DNA of 64,000 bases from an uncultured Proteiniphilum sp. GTDB taxonomy: Bacteria > Bacteroidota > Bacteroidia > Bacteroidales > Dysgonomonadaceae. Numbering within the stretch: the first letter of the stretch is position 1; the number at the start of each line of letters is the position of its first letter. The position numbers were made by a program, and so were the translations under genes. The DNA lies in the NCBI GenBank assembly GCA_927407015.1, contig CAKMJT010000010.1, forward strand, positions 16,328-80,327, given 5' to 3'. This document shows, piece by piece, positions 21,757-31,071 of this stretch. Below the pieces are notes generated by a model that was not told where the DNA came from, did no database searches, and saw only the letters and a list, made by a program, of their open reading frames with translations.

Positions 21757-23181
21757 ATGAGTTATTTCAGTAATTTTGCCACCATGCGCAGCGAGGGTTC
21801 GCTGCTGGCATTGATCCTTTTTTTGTTGCTCTTCGATATCCTCGCCGGTAGAAAAGGGAAGAACTATTTTCAACCGGTTGCGATACTCCTGTTTGCCTTG
21901 CACACCCTGTTCACACTGATGCCGGCGGAAGCGGGGGAATCTTTCGGCGGCATGGTTCAGTACCATCCCATGATGACGATGGTTAAAACCATGCTGAATA
22001 TAGCTACGCTGATTATTTTTCTTCAATCCAAACATCACTTCGACGGGCCTGAGCAGAAGTATCAGCAGGGCGAATACTATTTCCTTACATTGAGCACGCT
22101 GCTGGGCATGTATCTGATGATCTCCAGCGGCCATTTTCTCCTGTTTTTTATCGGTCTGGAGATGGCTTCTATCCCCCTGGCCGCGCTGGTGGCATTCAAC
22201 AAACACCATAAAAAATCGGCGGAAGCGGGAGCTAAATTTATCCTCCTCTCCGCCTTCTCTTCGGGCATCCTGCTCTTCGGCATTTCTTACCTGTACGGTA
22301 CCACAGGCAGTCTGTACTTCTCCGATATACCGTCATTGCTAAGCCACAACCCGTTGCAGATCATGGCTTTTGTGTTCTTTCTCTCCGGCCTGTTCTTTAA
22401 AATATCGATTGTGCCGTTTCACCTGTGGACTGCCGATGTATATGAGGGAGCGCCGACCAATGTCACTGCCTATTTATCGGTCGTCTCCAAAAGCTCTGCC
22501 GTATTTGTTTTGATGACCCTGCTGTTCAAGGTATTCGGGAATTTTGTTGTTGAATGGCAAACGATGCTCTTTTGGTTGATTATCGTAACCATTACGGTGG
22601 GTAACTTATTTGCCCTGCGACAAAAGAATGTCAAACGCTTCCTCGCCTTTTCTTCTATCTCACAGGCAGGGTACATTGCTTTGGGGATCATCAGCGGGTC
22701 ACCGCTGGGAATGACAACAGTCGTCTATTACCTCTTCGTCTACCTGTTCTCCAACCTGGCTGCATTTGGCGTGATTACCGCCATCGGGAGCAGAACCGGT
22801 AAAATGAACATTCCCGATTATAAAGGGCTTTATCAGACCAACCCGAAACTCAGCTTCGTGATGATGATGGCCCTCTTCTCCCTGGCGGGTATCGCCCCCT
22901 TTGCCGGATTCATGAGTAAGTTTTTCATCTTTTCGGCAGCCGCGCAACAGGGTTATTACCTGTTGGTCATCATCGCCGTAATCAACACCATCCTCTCCCT
23001 GTACTATTATCTGATGGTGGTGAAAGCCATGTTCATCGATCAAAGTGACCATCCGGTACCCGCACTCAGGACCGACTCCTGGAACAGGGCAAGTATGGTC
23101 ATCTGTACGGCTGCGATTATGTTTGCCGGTATGCTGGGTTTTATCTTCAGCTATCTCGGGGATTACAGTTTTGGCTTATAG
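21757..23181 (+). CDS. nuoN: NADH-quinone oxidoreductase subunit N
   Basis: A 474-residue antiporter-like subunit, last gene of the operon. Signatures are LMISSGHFLLFFIGLEMASIPLAALVAF and FKISIVPFHLWTADVYEGAPTNVTAYLSVVSK with the channel Lys, followed by FLAFSSISQAGYIALGI. It packs next to NuoM and NuoJ/K. The 88-bp gap from nuoM is the largest in the operon apart from the leader and shows no promoter. No clear terminator was found in the 131 bp before the converging ruvB gene. Confidence 0.96.
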   Translation: MSYFSNFATMRSEGSLLALILFLLLFDILAGRKGKNYFQPVAILLFALHTLFTLMPAEAGESFGGMVQYHPMMTMVKTMLNIATLIIFLQSKHHFDGPEQKYQQGEYYFLTLSTLLGMYLMISSGHFLLFFIGLEMASIPLAALVAFNKHHKKSAEAGAKFILLSAFSSGILLFGISYLYGTTGSLYFSDIPSLLSHNPLQIMAFVFFLSGLFFKISIVPFHLWTADVYEGAPTNVTAYLSVVSKSSAVFVLMTLLFKVFGNFVVEWQTMLFWLIIVTITVGNLFALRQKNVKRFLAFSSISQAGYIALGIISGSPLGMTTVVYYLFVYLFSNLAAFGVITAIGSRTGKMNIPDYKGLYQTNPKLSFVMMMALFSLAGIAPFAGFMSKFFIFSAAAQQGYYLLVIIAVINTILSLYYYLMVVKAMFIDQSDHPVPALRTDSWNRASMVICTAAIMFAGMLGFIFSYLGDYSFGL

Positions 23182-23312
23182 GAAAGCAGCACATTGACGG
23201 AGAGCAGTACATTGTGTTGAGAGAGGGTAGCGGTTGTCCCGCAGTTCCGTCACGGTGTCTGTTTTTTGGGAAGGCAAAATGGGAATAAATAATGGAATGC
23301 CTTGTTGTCAAT

Positions 23313-24341
23313 TTAAAACAACAACCCCTGTTCGTTGACCCTTTTTCTTCCCAGATGCCGGTATGCCAGGTCGGTAACCTCCCTTCCCCGCGGGGTTCGT
23401 TTGAGAAACCCTTCTTTGATCAGGAAGGGCTCATATACTTCTTCAATTGTTCCGGGATCATCACCCACGGCTGTAGCGATAGTGGTGATACCTACCGGTC
23501 CTCCTTTAAACTTGTCGATGATGGTGAGCAGTATCTTGTTGTCGATCTCATCGAGCCCGTAACGGTCAATATTGAGTGCTTCCAGCGCGTAGGAGGAGAT
23601 GGCTTTATCGATTTTTCCGTTTCCTTTTACCTGGGCGAAGTCGCGCACACGACGCAGCAGTGCATTGGCTACACGGGGTGTGCCGCGGCTGCGGGAGGCG
23701 ATCTCTTCGGCGGCATTCCGGTCGCAGGCGATTTTCAGGATGTCGGCAGAACGTAACACGATACCCGTGAGGGTGCCCATATCGTAGTACTCCAAATGCA
23801 TGTTTATGCCGAAACGTGCCCTCAACGGGCTGGTCAGCAAACCGCTGCGGGTGGTGGCACCGATCAGCGTGAACGGGTTCAGGTCGATCTGGATGGAACG
23901 GGCGCTGGGGCCCTTATCGATCAGGATATCAATCCGGTAATCCTCCATGGCACTGTAGAGATACTCCTCGACCACGGGTGAGAGGCGGTGTATCTCATCG
24001 ATAAACAGCACATCGTTGGGTTCCAGGGAGGTCAGGACGCCGGCCAGGTCACCGGGTTTATCGAGCACAGGGCCCGAACTGACCTTAAAGCCCACGCTCA
24101 GTTCATTGGCGATAATATTCGAGAGAGTGGTCTTCCCCAGACCGGGAGGGCCGTGCAGCAGCACATGATCGAGCGATTCGCCGCGCATACGTGCTGCGCT
24201 GACAAATATCTTCAGGTTCTCCACGATCTTCTCCTGGCCGCTGAACCCGCCGAATGTCAGGGGACGCAGCGTGTTCTCATATTCGCGCTCTGTCTCAATA
24301 AACTGACGGTGGCTGTGTATATCGAAGGTTTCTTCCATCAT
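23313..24341 (-). CDS. ruvB: Holliday junction branch migration helicase RuvB
   Basis: A 342-residue AAA+ motor that drives branch migration with RuvA. Walker A is [19 protein letters not shown], Walker B is [10 protein letters not shown], sensor 1 is [20 protein letters not shown], and the arginine finger and sensor 2 lie in [19 protein letters not shown]. The C-terminal winged helix contains [17 protein letters not shown]. Two adjacent ATG codons (24341, 24338) are possible starts; the TTG at 24353 is unlikely. It follows queG by 18 bp on the same strand and converges on nuoN. Confidence 0.98.
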   Translation of the reverse strand: MMEETFDIHSHRQFIETEREYENTLRPLTFGGFSGQEKIVENLKIFVSAARMRGESLDHVLLHGPPGLGKTTLSNIIANELSVGFKVSSGPVLDKPGDLAGVLTSLEPNDVLFIDEIHRLSPVVEEYLYSAMEDYRIDILIDKGPSARSIQIDLNPFTLIGATTRSGLLTSPLRARFGINMHLEYYDMGTLTGIVLRSADILKIACDRNAAEEIASRSRGTPRVANALLRRVRDFAQVKGNGKIDKAISSYALEALNIDRYGLDEIDNKILLTIIDKFKGGPVGITTIATAVGDDPGTIEEVYEPFLIKEGFLKRTPRGREVTDLAYRHLGRKRVNEQGLLF

Positions 24342-24359
24342 TCGTTGATGCAAAAGTAA

Positions 24360-25280
24360 CTAATTATTCTGACTTTTGGAAATTGCTTCTGCATTCCTTT
24401 TCAATCCGGAGAATTTGGCTCTTTTGACGGCGGAGTGGCGGAAGATGGCGCGGTAGTCCTCCTCGTCCATGCTCCTCAGCTTCTGCAGATCGAGCGCCAT
24501 GAATGCTTCCGACGGCATCAACTCGGGGGTGCTGTGGGGCCGGGAGTAATGGTTCCAGGGGCATACCTTCTGACAGATGTCGCAGCCGTACAAGTTGTTG
24601 TGCAGCAGCGGGACGATATCGGGAGATATCTCACCCCTGTTCTCGATGGTCTGCCAGGAGATACATTTGCGGGCGTTGAGGCGGTATGGCTGCTCTATGG
24701 CACCGGTAGGACAGGCGTCGAGGCAGCGACGGCATTTGCCGCAATTTTGGGTGACGGGGCTGTCATAGTCCAGTTCGATATCGATGATCAGCTCACCCAG
24801 AAAGAAAAAAGAACCCTTGCCGGGAATAATCAGCAGCGTATTTTTACCGATAAAACCCAGTCCCGCCTGTGTAGCCCAGAATCGTTCCAGCACCGGTGCC
24901 GAGTCGGAAAAATACCGTCCGGTGACAGCGGGGACCCTCTCTTTGATCCAGTCGTACAACTGCCGCAGCTTACCGCGCACCACCTCGTGATAGTCCCTAC
25001 CGTAGGCATAATAGGCAAACTGAGGCACTTCATCGGGCAGTTTGCGGTGCGGATAGTAGTTCAGGGCGACGGAGACCACCGAGCGGGCACCCTCCACCAG
25101 CAACCGGGGATCAAGCCTTTTGTCGATGTTGCGCTCCATGTAATCCATCCCGGCATGACCGTTCTCCCGGATCCACTGCATATAACGTGCCTCCTCACCG
25201 CTATCGGCGGCACGGCATATGCCGCAGGCATCAAAGCCCAGCGAATGCGCCTGCTGTTTGATCTCCTCGGAAAAAGTCAT
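24360..25280 (-). CDS. queG: Epoxyqueuosine reductase
   Basis: A 306-residue cobalamin and iron-sulfur enzyme for the last step of queuosine formation in tRNA: it reduces epoxyqueuosine at wobble position 34. The N-terminal cobalamin-binding domain contains HAGMDYMERNIDKRLDPRLL and SDSAPVLERFWATQAGLGFIGKNTLLI. The ferredoxin-like part has CGKCRRCLDACPTGAI and CDICQKVCPWN, giving ligands for two 4Fe-4S clusters. The length is shorter than E. coli QueG, which has extra C-terminal repeats, but is normal for Bacteroidetes. It is in an operon with ruvB. Confidence 0.95.
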   Translation of the reverse strand: MTFSEEIKQQAHSLGFDACGICRAADSGEEARYMQWIRENGHAGMDYMERNIDKRLDPRLLVEGARSVVSVALNYYPHRKLPDEVPQFAYYAYGRDYHEVVRGKLRQLYDWIKERVPAVTGRYFSDSAPVLERFWATQAGLGFIGKNTLLIIPGKGSFFFLGELIIDIELDYDSPVTQNCGKCRRCLDACPTGAIEQPYRLNARKCISWQTIENRGEISPDIVPLLHNNLYGCDICQKVCPWNHYSRPHSTPELMPSEAFMALDLQKLRSMDEEDYRAIFRHSAVKRAKFSGLKRNAEAISKSQNN

Positions 25281-25408
25281 GGGCCCTTCAATTATCCATC
25301 AAACATACAAAAAAAACGTTCAAAAAAAAAACACATCCCGGCGGAACCACAATCTCCTCAACGTGTAAACTCTTGTCGCCAAAAAACGGAAATCTGAATT
25401 AAGTTGTG

Positions 25409-25416
25409 TATTTTTG
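25409..25416 (+). promoter_or_regulatory. -7 element TATTTTTG
   Basis: A perfect TAnnTTTG match, 29 bases before the flippase ATG. I see no TTG at the expected -33 distance. Confidence 0.5.
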
Positions 25417-25445
25417 CGGGAGTAAACCGGTATTTTCAACCTCGG

Positions 25446-26906
25446 ATGACGGAATCAACGTTAAAACAGACAACAACCGTATCACTTTTCTGGAGCTTCA
25501 TCGATAAATTCGGGCAACAACTGATCAATCTGGGAACGAGCATCGTACTGATGCGGATACTGGATCCTTCCGAATATGGATTGATAGGAGCGCTGGCGGT
25601 CTTCATCGCCTTCTCCGGCCTGTTGATAGACAGCGGCTTCACCCGTGCCCTGCTCAACAGGAAGACCATCTCGCCGGAGGAGTACAGCACCGTTTTTTAT
25701 TTCAACCTGGGCTTCAGCCTGCTCTTGTATATGATTCTCTTTGCCGCGGCACCCCTCATCGCCCGTCTGTTTCATGAACCCCGTTTAGAGCCTGTTTCGC
25801 GGTTCCTCTTCCTGGCGCTGGTCATCAATGCCGGGGGAATCATCCAGCAAACACTGCTTACCCGCAGGGCCGACTTCAGGGGGATGACACGGGTGAACCT
25901 GGCAGCGCTGCTCATCGCGGCCACCGTGGCCATCGTGATGGCTGTAAAGGGTTACGGGGTGTGGGCGCTGGTGGTACAGACGCTGCTCTATGCCTTTTTC
26001 CGCTCCCTGTTCCTATGGCTGTACTCAGGATGGATCCCGCTCAGGGTCTTCAGCCTCCGGTTGCTTCGTTCATTCTCGGGGCTCAGTAATAAGCTGTTGC
26101 TGACATCGCTGATCAATGCCGTCTTCAACAACATCTATCCATCCATCATCGCATTTTTCTATCCCAATGCGATGAGACAGGTGGGATATTACAGTCAGGC
26201 CAGCAAGTACCAGGAGATACCGTTCGGAATTCTCTCCAACACCTTCCGGTCGGTCTCCATGCTCATCCTTCCGGGCATCAACGATCAGACCGAAAGGTTG
26301 AAGCGGGTGGTCAGCAAGATGATGAAATCGCTCGCGTTCCTCTCCTTCCCCATCGGTTTTCTGATGCTGCTCATTGCCGAACCCACATTCACACTCCTCT
26401 TCCGGGAAAAGTGGCTGCCGGCCGTCCCCTATTTCCAGGTGCTGACACTGGCAGGTGTGGTGTCACCCTTTGCCTTCGTCCTGAACGAACTGTTTATCGC
26501 CCGGGAAAAGGCCAACTACTTCCTGGGTGTGGAGATCATCAGACGTCTGATTCTGGTGCTCCTGATCGCCCTGTTGTTTCGGTACGGCATCATGGGGCTG
26601 GCCTTCAGCTGGGTTGCCTACACCTATATCACGCTTTTCATCTCTCTGATTCTGTCGCGGAAGCTGATTCATTATGCGCTGGCAGACTTTGCACGGGACG
26701 TTTTGCCTTATGCACTGGCGGCTCTGGCGAGTGTGGCTGCCGCCTACTTCCTCACCCGGCAGATAGAGGAAGATCTCCTCTTCCTGGTGGTGAATCTTGT
26801 TTTCACGGGACTCCTCTATCTATTGTTGTGTTATCTGTTTAAGCTGGAGATGACACGGGAAATCAAAGAATGGATATCAACCAAAAGACAGAAAAAGAAT
26901 GAATAA
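25446..26906 (+). CDS. Lipopolysaccharide/O-antigen flippase (Wzx/WzxC-like)
   Basis: A 486-residue membrane protein with about 14 helices of the polysaccharide-transport (MOP) superfamily. The N-terminus (SLFWSFIDKFGQQLINLGTSIVLMRILDPSEYGLIG) is typical of WzxC-type flippases, which move lipid-linked sugar units across the inner membrane. TLLTRRADFRGMTRV and GYYSQASKYQEIPFGILSNTFRSV are further family marks. It overlaps the next gene by eight bases and belongs with the FkbM and GT2 genes. The sugar unit cannot be predicted. The ATG at 25446 fits the start of the first helix; the open 14 codons upstream lie over the promoter. Confidence 0.93.
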   Translation: MTESTLKQTTTVSLFWSFIDKFGQQLINLGTSIVLMRILDPSEYGLIGALAVFIAFSGLLIDSGFTRALLNRKTISPEEYSTVFYFNLGFSLLLYMILFAAAPLIARLFHEPRLEPVSRFLFLALVINAGGIIQQTLLTRRADFRGMTRVNLAALLIAATVAIVMAVKGYGVWALVVQTLLYAFFRSLFLWLYSGWIPLRVFSLRLLRSFSGLSNKLLLTSLINAVFNNIYPSIIAFFYPNAMRQVGYYSQASKYQEIPFGILSNTFRSVSMLILPGINDQTERLKRVVSKMMKSLAFLSFPIGFLMLLIAEPTFTLLFREKWLPAVPYFQVLTLAGVVSPFAFVLNELFIAREKANYFLGVEIIRRLILVLLIALLFRYGIMGLAFSWVAYTYITLFISLILSRKLIHYALADFARDVLPYALAALASVAAAYFLTRQIEEDLLFLVVNLVFTGLLYLLLCYLFKLEMTREIKEWISTKRQKKNE

Positions 26907-27795
26907 GCTCATCCAAAAGCTTCGCTACAAGCTTCGTTCACGCAGGAGCGACTATCTGCACCGCAGAAAACTGCATAAGGTGCGGAAGCATATCCTGCAC
27001 TATTATGCACAAAACCCTCCGGCTGACCGGGAGATAGCAGCGGCGGTGAACTACCTGTCGCAGCACCCGCTGAGCACTTTCTACGGCACTTTCCAGGAAA
27101 AATATCCCGCCGGTGAGATCACGGTCTTTTCCGATGCACAGAACGGCTTACCTTACGTGATGGCCGGGAGCAAAAAGCTCTATTTCAAACGTTCACAGAA
27201 CAAACACACCATCCGTATCCTGTACAACAACCTGCTGATTGAACAGGATCCGGCGTCACCCCATTGCTACAGTGATGACCGCTTCAGGGTTGAAAAAGGA
27301 GATGTCCTGGCTGATGTGGGCTGTGCCGAGGGCTTTTTTTCCCTGATGTACATAGAGGAGCTGGAGAGAGTCTATCTTTTTGAACAGGACCGCGAGTGGA
27401 TTGAAGCCCTGGAAGCCACCTTTGCCCCGTGGAAGGAGAAGGTCACCATCATCCCCCGCTACGTCTCCGACACAAACAGCAGCGACGAGATAACCCTCGA
27501 TGATTATTTTGGACAGACCGGGGAGAAGCCCTGTTTCTATAAGATTGATGTGGAGGGTGCCGAGGCATCCGTGCTGAGAGGGATGAAAATGATCTTGCTG
27601 CAGAAGCCACTGAAAATAGCGCTCTGCACTTATCATCACCAGGATGATTTCACCCTCTTCAGCCGTTTTTTTCAGGAGCATGGTTTTGCGCATCGTGCCA
27701 ATGATGGTGTGATGATTTTTCAGAACGACCTGGAGAAACTGACTCCGCCCTATTTCCGCAAATGCCTGATCAAAGCCGTCAACCGTCATGACTGA
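26899..27795 (+). CDS. FkbM family methyltransferase
   Basis: A 298-residue protein with a SAM-dependent methyltransferase core at about residues 125-250. Motif I is VLADVGCAEGFFSL, motif II ends in LFEQD, and FkbM-type proteins typically show YKIDVEGAEASVLRGMK. The first 50 residues are basic (RYKLRSRRSDYLHRRKLHK) and may contact the membrane. Its position between a flippase and a glycosyltransferase, with eight-base overlaps on both sides, suggests O-methylation of a sugar in a surface glycan. Confidence 0.88.
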   Translation: MNKLIQKLRYKLRSRRSDYLHRRKLHKVRKHILHYYAQNPPADREIAAAVNYLSQHPLSTFYGTFQEKYPAGEITVFSDAQNGLPYVMAGSKKLYFKRSQNKHTIRILYNNLLIEQDPASPHCYSDDRFRVEKGDVLADVGCAEGFFSLMYIEELERVYLFEQDREWIEALEATFAPWKEKVTIIPRYVSDTNSSDEITLDDYFGQTGEKPCFYKIDVEGAEASVLRGMKMILLQKPLKIALCTYHHQDDFTLFSRFFQEHGFAHRANDGVMIFQNDLEKLTPPYFRKCLIKAVNRHD

Positions 27796-28687
27796 ACCCA
27801 TCCCCCATGCTCCTGCGGTATGCATTATCATTGTCTCATATAACTTTGAGCCCTGGATAAACCACTGCCTTCCCTCGGCCAGGGCCTCCACGCTGCCGGC
27901 AACCATCGTGGTTGTGGACAATGCGTCGGGTGACGCCACCTGCCGGATCATCAGGGATGACTATCCGGATGTGCTGCTGATGGAGACAGGGGAGAACCTG
28001 GGGTTCGGGAGAGCCAACAACATCGGCATAGACTATGCGATGGCGGAAGAATTCGATTATGTGTTCCTTCTTAACCAGGATGCATGGATAGAGCCCGATA
28101 CGCTGCGCAATCTGGTGATGGCGGCTGAGGAAAACAGGGAATACGGCATCTTGTCACCTGTTCATCTGAATGGCAGAGGTGATGACACCGACTTCGGCTT
28201 TTCGGAATATACGGGGATTCAAAACAGGGAAGAGGCGCAGCAACTGCCTGCTGAGGTAACAGAATATGCGTTTATCAATGCAGCCATGTGGCTGATCCCC
28301 CTGGCGGTGCTCAGGGATGTGGGCAGCTTCGCCCCCCTGTTTACCCATTACGGGGAGGACCGCAATCTGGTGCTGCGCATACAGAAACGGGGATACAGGC
28401 TGGGACTGGTGAAATCGGCATATGGCTACCACGACAGGGAAGCGCGTCCCGTGAGCCGTGAACAGTATTTCTATGCTGAGTTCGTCTACTTCCTGACCGA
28501 GGCGGTGAATCCTTTTTACCGATGGCCAAAGGCGATAGCCTACAGCCTGCTGGCCGCCGTCAAAAAGGCATTGAAGGCCTTCTTCTCGGGCAGGGCTGCT
28601 GACGGTAAAGCGTATCTTGGTGTGGCTCTTCGTCTGATCGGGAAGAGTGCATCCATTTGTCGTACCCGCAGAGATACCAGCGTTTAG
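27788..28687 (+). CDS. Family 2 glycosyltransferase
   Basis: A 299-residue GT-A type transferase. It begins with CIIIVSYNFEPWI, then VVVDNASGD and GENLGFGRANNIGID, the layout seen in rhamnosyltransferase-like GT2 enzymes. YVFLLNQDAWIEPDTL holds the metal-binding NQD in place of DxD. HYGEDRNLVLRIQKRGYRL carries the catalytic ED. The C-terminal 60 residues are hydrophobic/basic and may sit on the membrane. Its stop codon overlaps the stop region of rnr on the other strand. Confidence 0.92.
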   Translation: MTEPIPHAPAVCIIIVSYNFEPWINHCLPSARASTLPATIVVVDNASGDATCRIIRDDYPDVLLMETGENLGFGRANNIGIDYAMAEEFDYVFLLNQDAWIEPDTLRNLVMAAEENREYGILSPVHLNGRGDDTDFGFSEYTGIQNREEAQQLPAEVTEYAFINAAMWLIPLAVLRDVGSFAPLFTHYGEDRNLVLRIQKRGYRLGLVKSAYGYHDREARPVSREQYFYAEFVYFLTEAVNPFYRWPKAIAYSLLAAVKKALKAFFSGRAADGKAYLGVALRLIGKSASICRTRRDTSV

Positions 28688-30828
28688 GCAAAAATGAAAT
28701 CGAGCTGTTTCCTGTCCAGATTGGCCCTGGCCACCTGTATGGAGACAGGCTGTCCCAGGCGGTATTCCCGCTTTTTACGCCGCCCTACCAATCGGTAGTT
28801 TTTTTCGTCCAGCTCATAAAAGTCATCATCCATTTCCCGGATAGGGATCATCCCTTCGCACTTGTTCTCATTGATCTCCACGTATATACCCCATTCTGTG
28901 ACGCCGGAGACAACACCGTCGTACACTTTCCCGATCTTGTCCGACATAAACTCGACCTGTTTGTATTTGACGGAATCACGCTCAGCGTTGGCAGCCACCT
29001 GCTCCATCTGCGAACAATGCTTGCACTCTTCCTCCAGCGGACCCTGCTCCACGCTCTTCCCGCCTTCCAGGTAAAGCTCCAGCAGCCGGTGCACCAACAT
29101 ATCGGGATAGCGGCGGATGGGTGAGGTGAAATGGGTATAATAGTCAAACGCCAGGCCGTAATGTCCTACATTCTTCGTGGAGTAGATGGCTTTGGACATG
29201 GTGCGTATCGCAATGGTTTCCACCAGGTTCTCCTCGGGACGGCCCTGCACCTTATCCAGCAGGGCGTTGATGCTTTTGGCCACCTCCACCTTGGTTCCAT
29301 CCTGTTTGATCTTATGGCCGAAACGAAGGATAAAGGTGTTGAGGGTATCCAGTTTCTCGGGATCGGGCACATCGTGTACCCGATAGATGAATGTCCTGGC
29401 TTTCTTGCCCCTGGGCACCCTGCCTACAGTCTCGGCTACCGCCTTGTTTGCCAGCAGCATAAACTCCTCGATGAGGTGATTGGCCTCCTTCGACTCCTTG
29501 AAATACACACCCAGGGGCTTGCCTTTCTCGTCGAGATTGAACTTCACCTCATAACGCTCGAAATTGATCGCTCCATTGCTGAAGCGCCGTTCACGCAGCT
29601 GTTTGGCCAGATCATTCAGCTGTAGTATCTCCGGGCTGAAATCACCTTTTCCCGTTTCGATGACTGTCTGTGCATCTTCATAGGTCAGACGGCTGTCGGA
29701 CTTGATGACCGTACGCACAATGCGCGACTTTTTGATCTCCGCCATGTCATTGAGGGTGAAGATGACCGAGAAGCATAACTTCTCTTCCTGGGGACGCAGC
29801 GAACAGATCCCGTTACTCAATCTCTCCGGCAGCATGGGGATGGTCCTGTCTACCAGGTAAACGGAGGTGGCACGATTTTCCGCTTCCCGGTCGATCAGGT
29901 CTCCCTGTTTCACGTAATGCGTCACATCGGCTATGTGTACCCCCACATCCCACAGTGTGGGTGAAACTTTCTGCAGCGAGAGGGCATCATCAAAATCCTT
30001 GGCATCTTTCGGGTCGATGGTGATGGTGAAGACGTTGCGGAAATCCTCCCGCCGGGCTATCTCCTTCTCATCGATCGTCTCGGGTATCAATTCAGCCATC
30101 TTCTCCACTTTCTCGGGATACTTGTAGGGCAGGTTGTATTGTGCCAGGATAGCGTGCATCTCGGTATCGTTGTGACCCGGTTTGCCGAGGATATCAATCA
30201 CTTTCCCAACGGGATTATTTGCCTTTTCGGGCCATTCCACTATCTCCACCACCACCTTATCGCCATGCTTTGCCCCGTTGAGATCTTCCCGGGGGATAAA
30301 TATATCGTTGGAGAGATACTTGCTGTCCATCACCAGGAAGGCGAAATGCTTCTGGACATCGAGCACTCCCACAAAACGGCTTTGGGTATGCTCCAGGATA
30401 TCGACGACGGCTCCCTCCGATTCGGCACGCTTGCGCTTGGCCAGCAGTTGTACGCGTACGCGATCGCCATTCATGGCATGCTTGCTGTTGCGTTCGGGAA
30501 TATAGATGATATTGGCATCATCATCGGGAACAAAGAAATTCTTTCCGTTGCTCCTTCTTTCAAAACGTCCTTCGAGCATCAGTCCGCGGTTGTTGATGCG
30601 GTATCTGCCCCGGGAGGTCTCCAGCACCTCTTCCTCGTCGCGGAGCTTGTCCAGCACCTTGATGAGCACACGTCGACCCTCTTCGCCACGCACATCGAGG
30701 GCCGCGCCTATCTGTTTATAATTAAATTGTTTATCATTGTTCTGCGTAAGGAAATCGATCACGGAGATAGCAAGGTCTTTCTTTTTCGGTTTTGCCACAG
30801 GAGTAGCAGGAATCACTTTTTTGCTCAT
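28684..30828 (-). CDS. rnr: Ribonuclease R
   Basis: A 714-residue 3'-5' exoribonuclease of the RNB family that degrades structured RNA. Order of domains: an N-terminal helix-turn-helix-like part (FNYKQIGAALDVRGEEGRRVL), cold-shock domains with GRFERRSNGKNFFVPDD, the RNB domain with the catalytic aspartates in TIDPKDAKDFDDALSL, FTSPIRRYPDMLVHRLL, and a C-terminal S1 domain (YDGVVSGVTEWGIYVEI). The ATG at 30828 gives MSKKVIPATP; the nine codons before it belong to the leader. The 3' end overlaps the converging GT2 gene by four bases. Confidence 0.97.
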   Translation of the reverse strand: MSKKVIPATPVAKPKKKDLAISVIDFLTQNNDKQFNYKQIGAALDVRGEEGRRVLIKVLDKLRDEEEVLETSRGRYRINNRGLMLEGRFERRSNGKNFFVPDDDANIIYIPERNSKHAMNGDRVRVQLLAKRKRAESEGAVVDILEHTQSRFVGVLDVQKHFAFLVMDSKYLSNDIFIPREDLNGAKHGDKVVVEIVEWPEKANNPVGKVIDILGKPGHNDTEMHAILAQYNLPYKYPEKVEKMAELIPETIDEKEIARREDFRNVFTITIDPKDAKDFDDALSLQKVSPTLWDVGVHIADVTHYVKQGDLIDREAENRATSVYLVDRTIPMLPERLSNGICSLRPQEEKLCFSVIFTLNDMAEIKKSRIVRTVIKSDSRLTYEDAQTVIETGKGDFSPEILQLNDLAKQLRERRFSNGAINFERYEVKFNLDEKGKPLGVYFKESKEANHLIEEFMLLANKAVAETVGRVPRGKKARTFIYRVHDVPDPEKLDTLNTFILRFGHKIKQDGTKVEVAKSINALLDKVQGRPEENLVETIAIRTMSKAIYSTKNVGHYGLAFDYYTHFTSPIRRYPDMLVHRLLELYLEGGKSVEQGPLEEECKHCSQMEQVAANAERDSVKYKQVEFMSDKIGKVYDGVVSGVTEWGIYVEINENKCEGMIPIREMDDDFYELDEKNYRLVGRRKKREYRLGQPVSIQVARANLDRKQLDFIFA

Positions 30829-31036
30829 AATTAACGTAGTTTTTACATAAAACAAATAAACGATGCTTTAGTTAACGCAAAGTAAAAAAAAAAATCGGTC
30901 ATGCCTGCATTTTTGCGCATGTTTCTATTACCTCCCACCTGAATGACGGATGATCCGGCGGAGTGCTAGTTCTCTTTTCTTTACCGTCAAGGAGAGAAAA
31001 CAGCCTTTTGTTGAGACCTTTTCCTGAAGTTATCAC

Positions 31037-31044
31037 TATTTTTG
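31037..31044 (+). promoter_or_regulatory. -7 element TATTTTTG before the epimerase gene
   Basis: A TAnnTTTG match; TTG at 31011-31013 lies 23 bases upstream, a little too far for an ideal -33. The leader after it is an imperfect AGTAAA repeat running to the ATG at 31072. Confidence 0.5.
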
Positions 31045-31071
31045 CAGAAAGTAAAAAGTAAAGAGTAAAAG

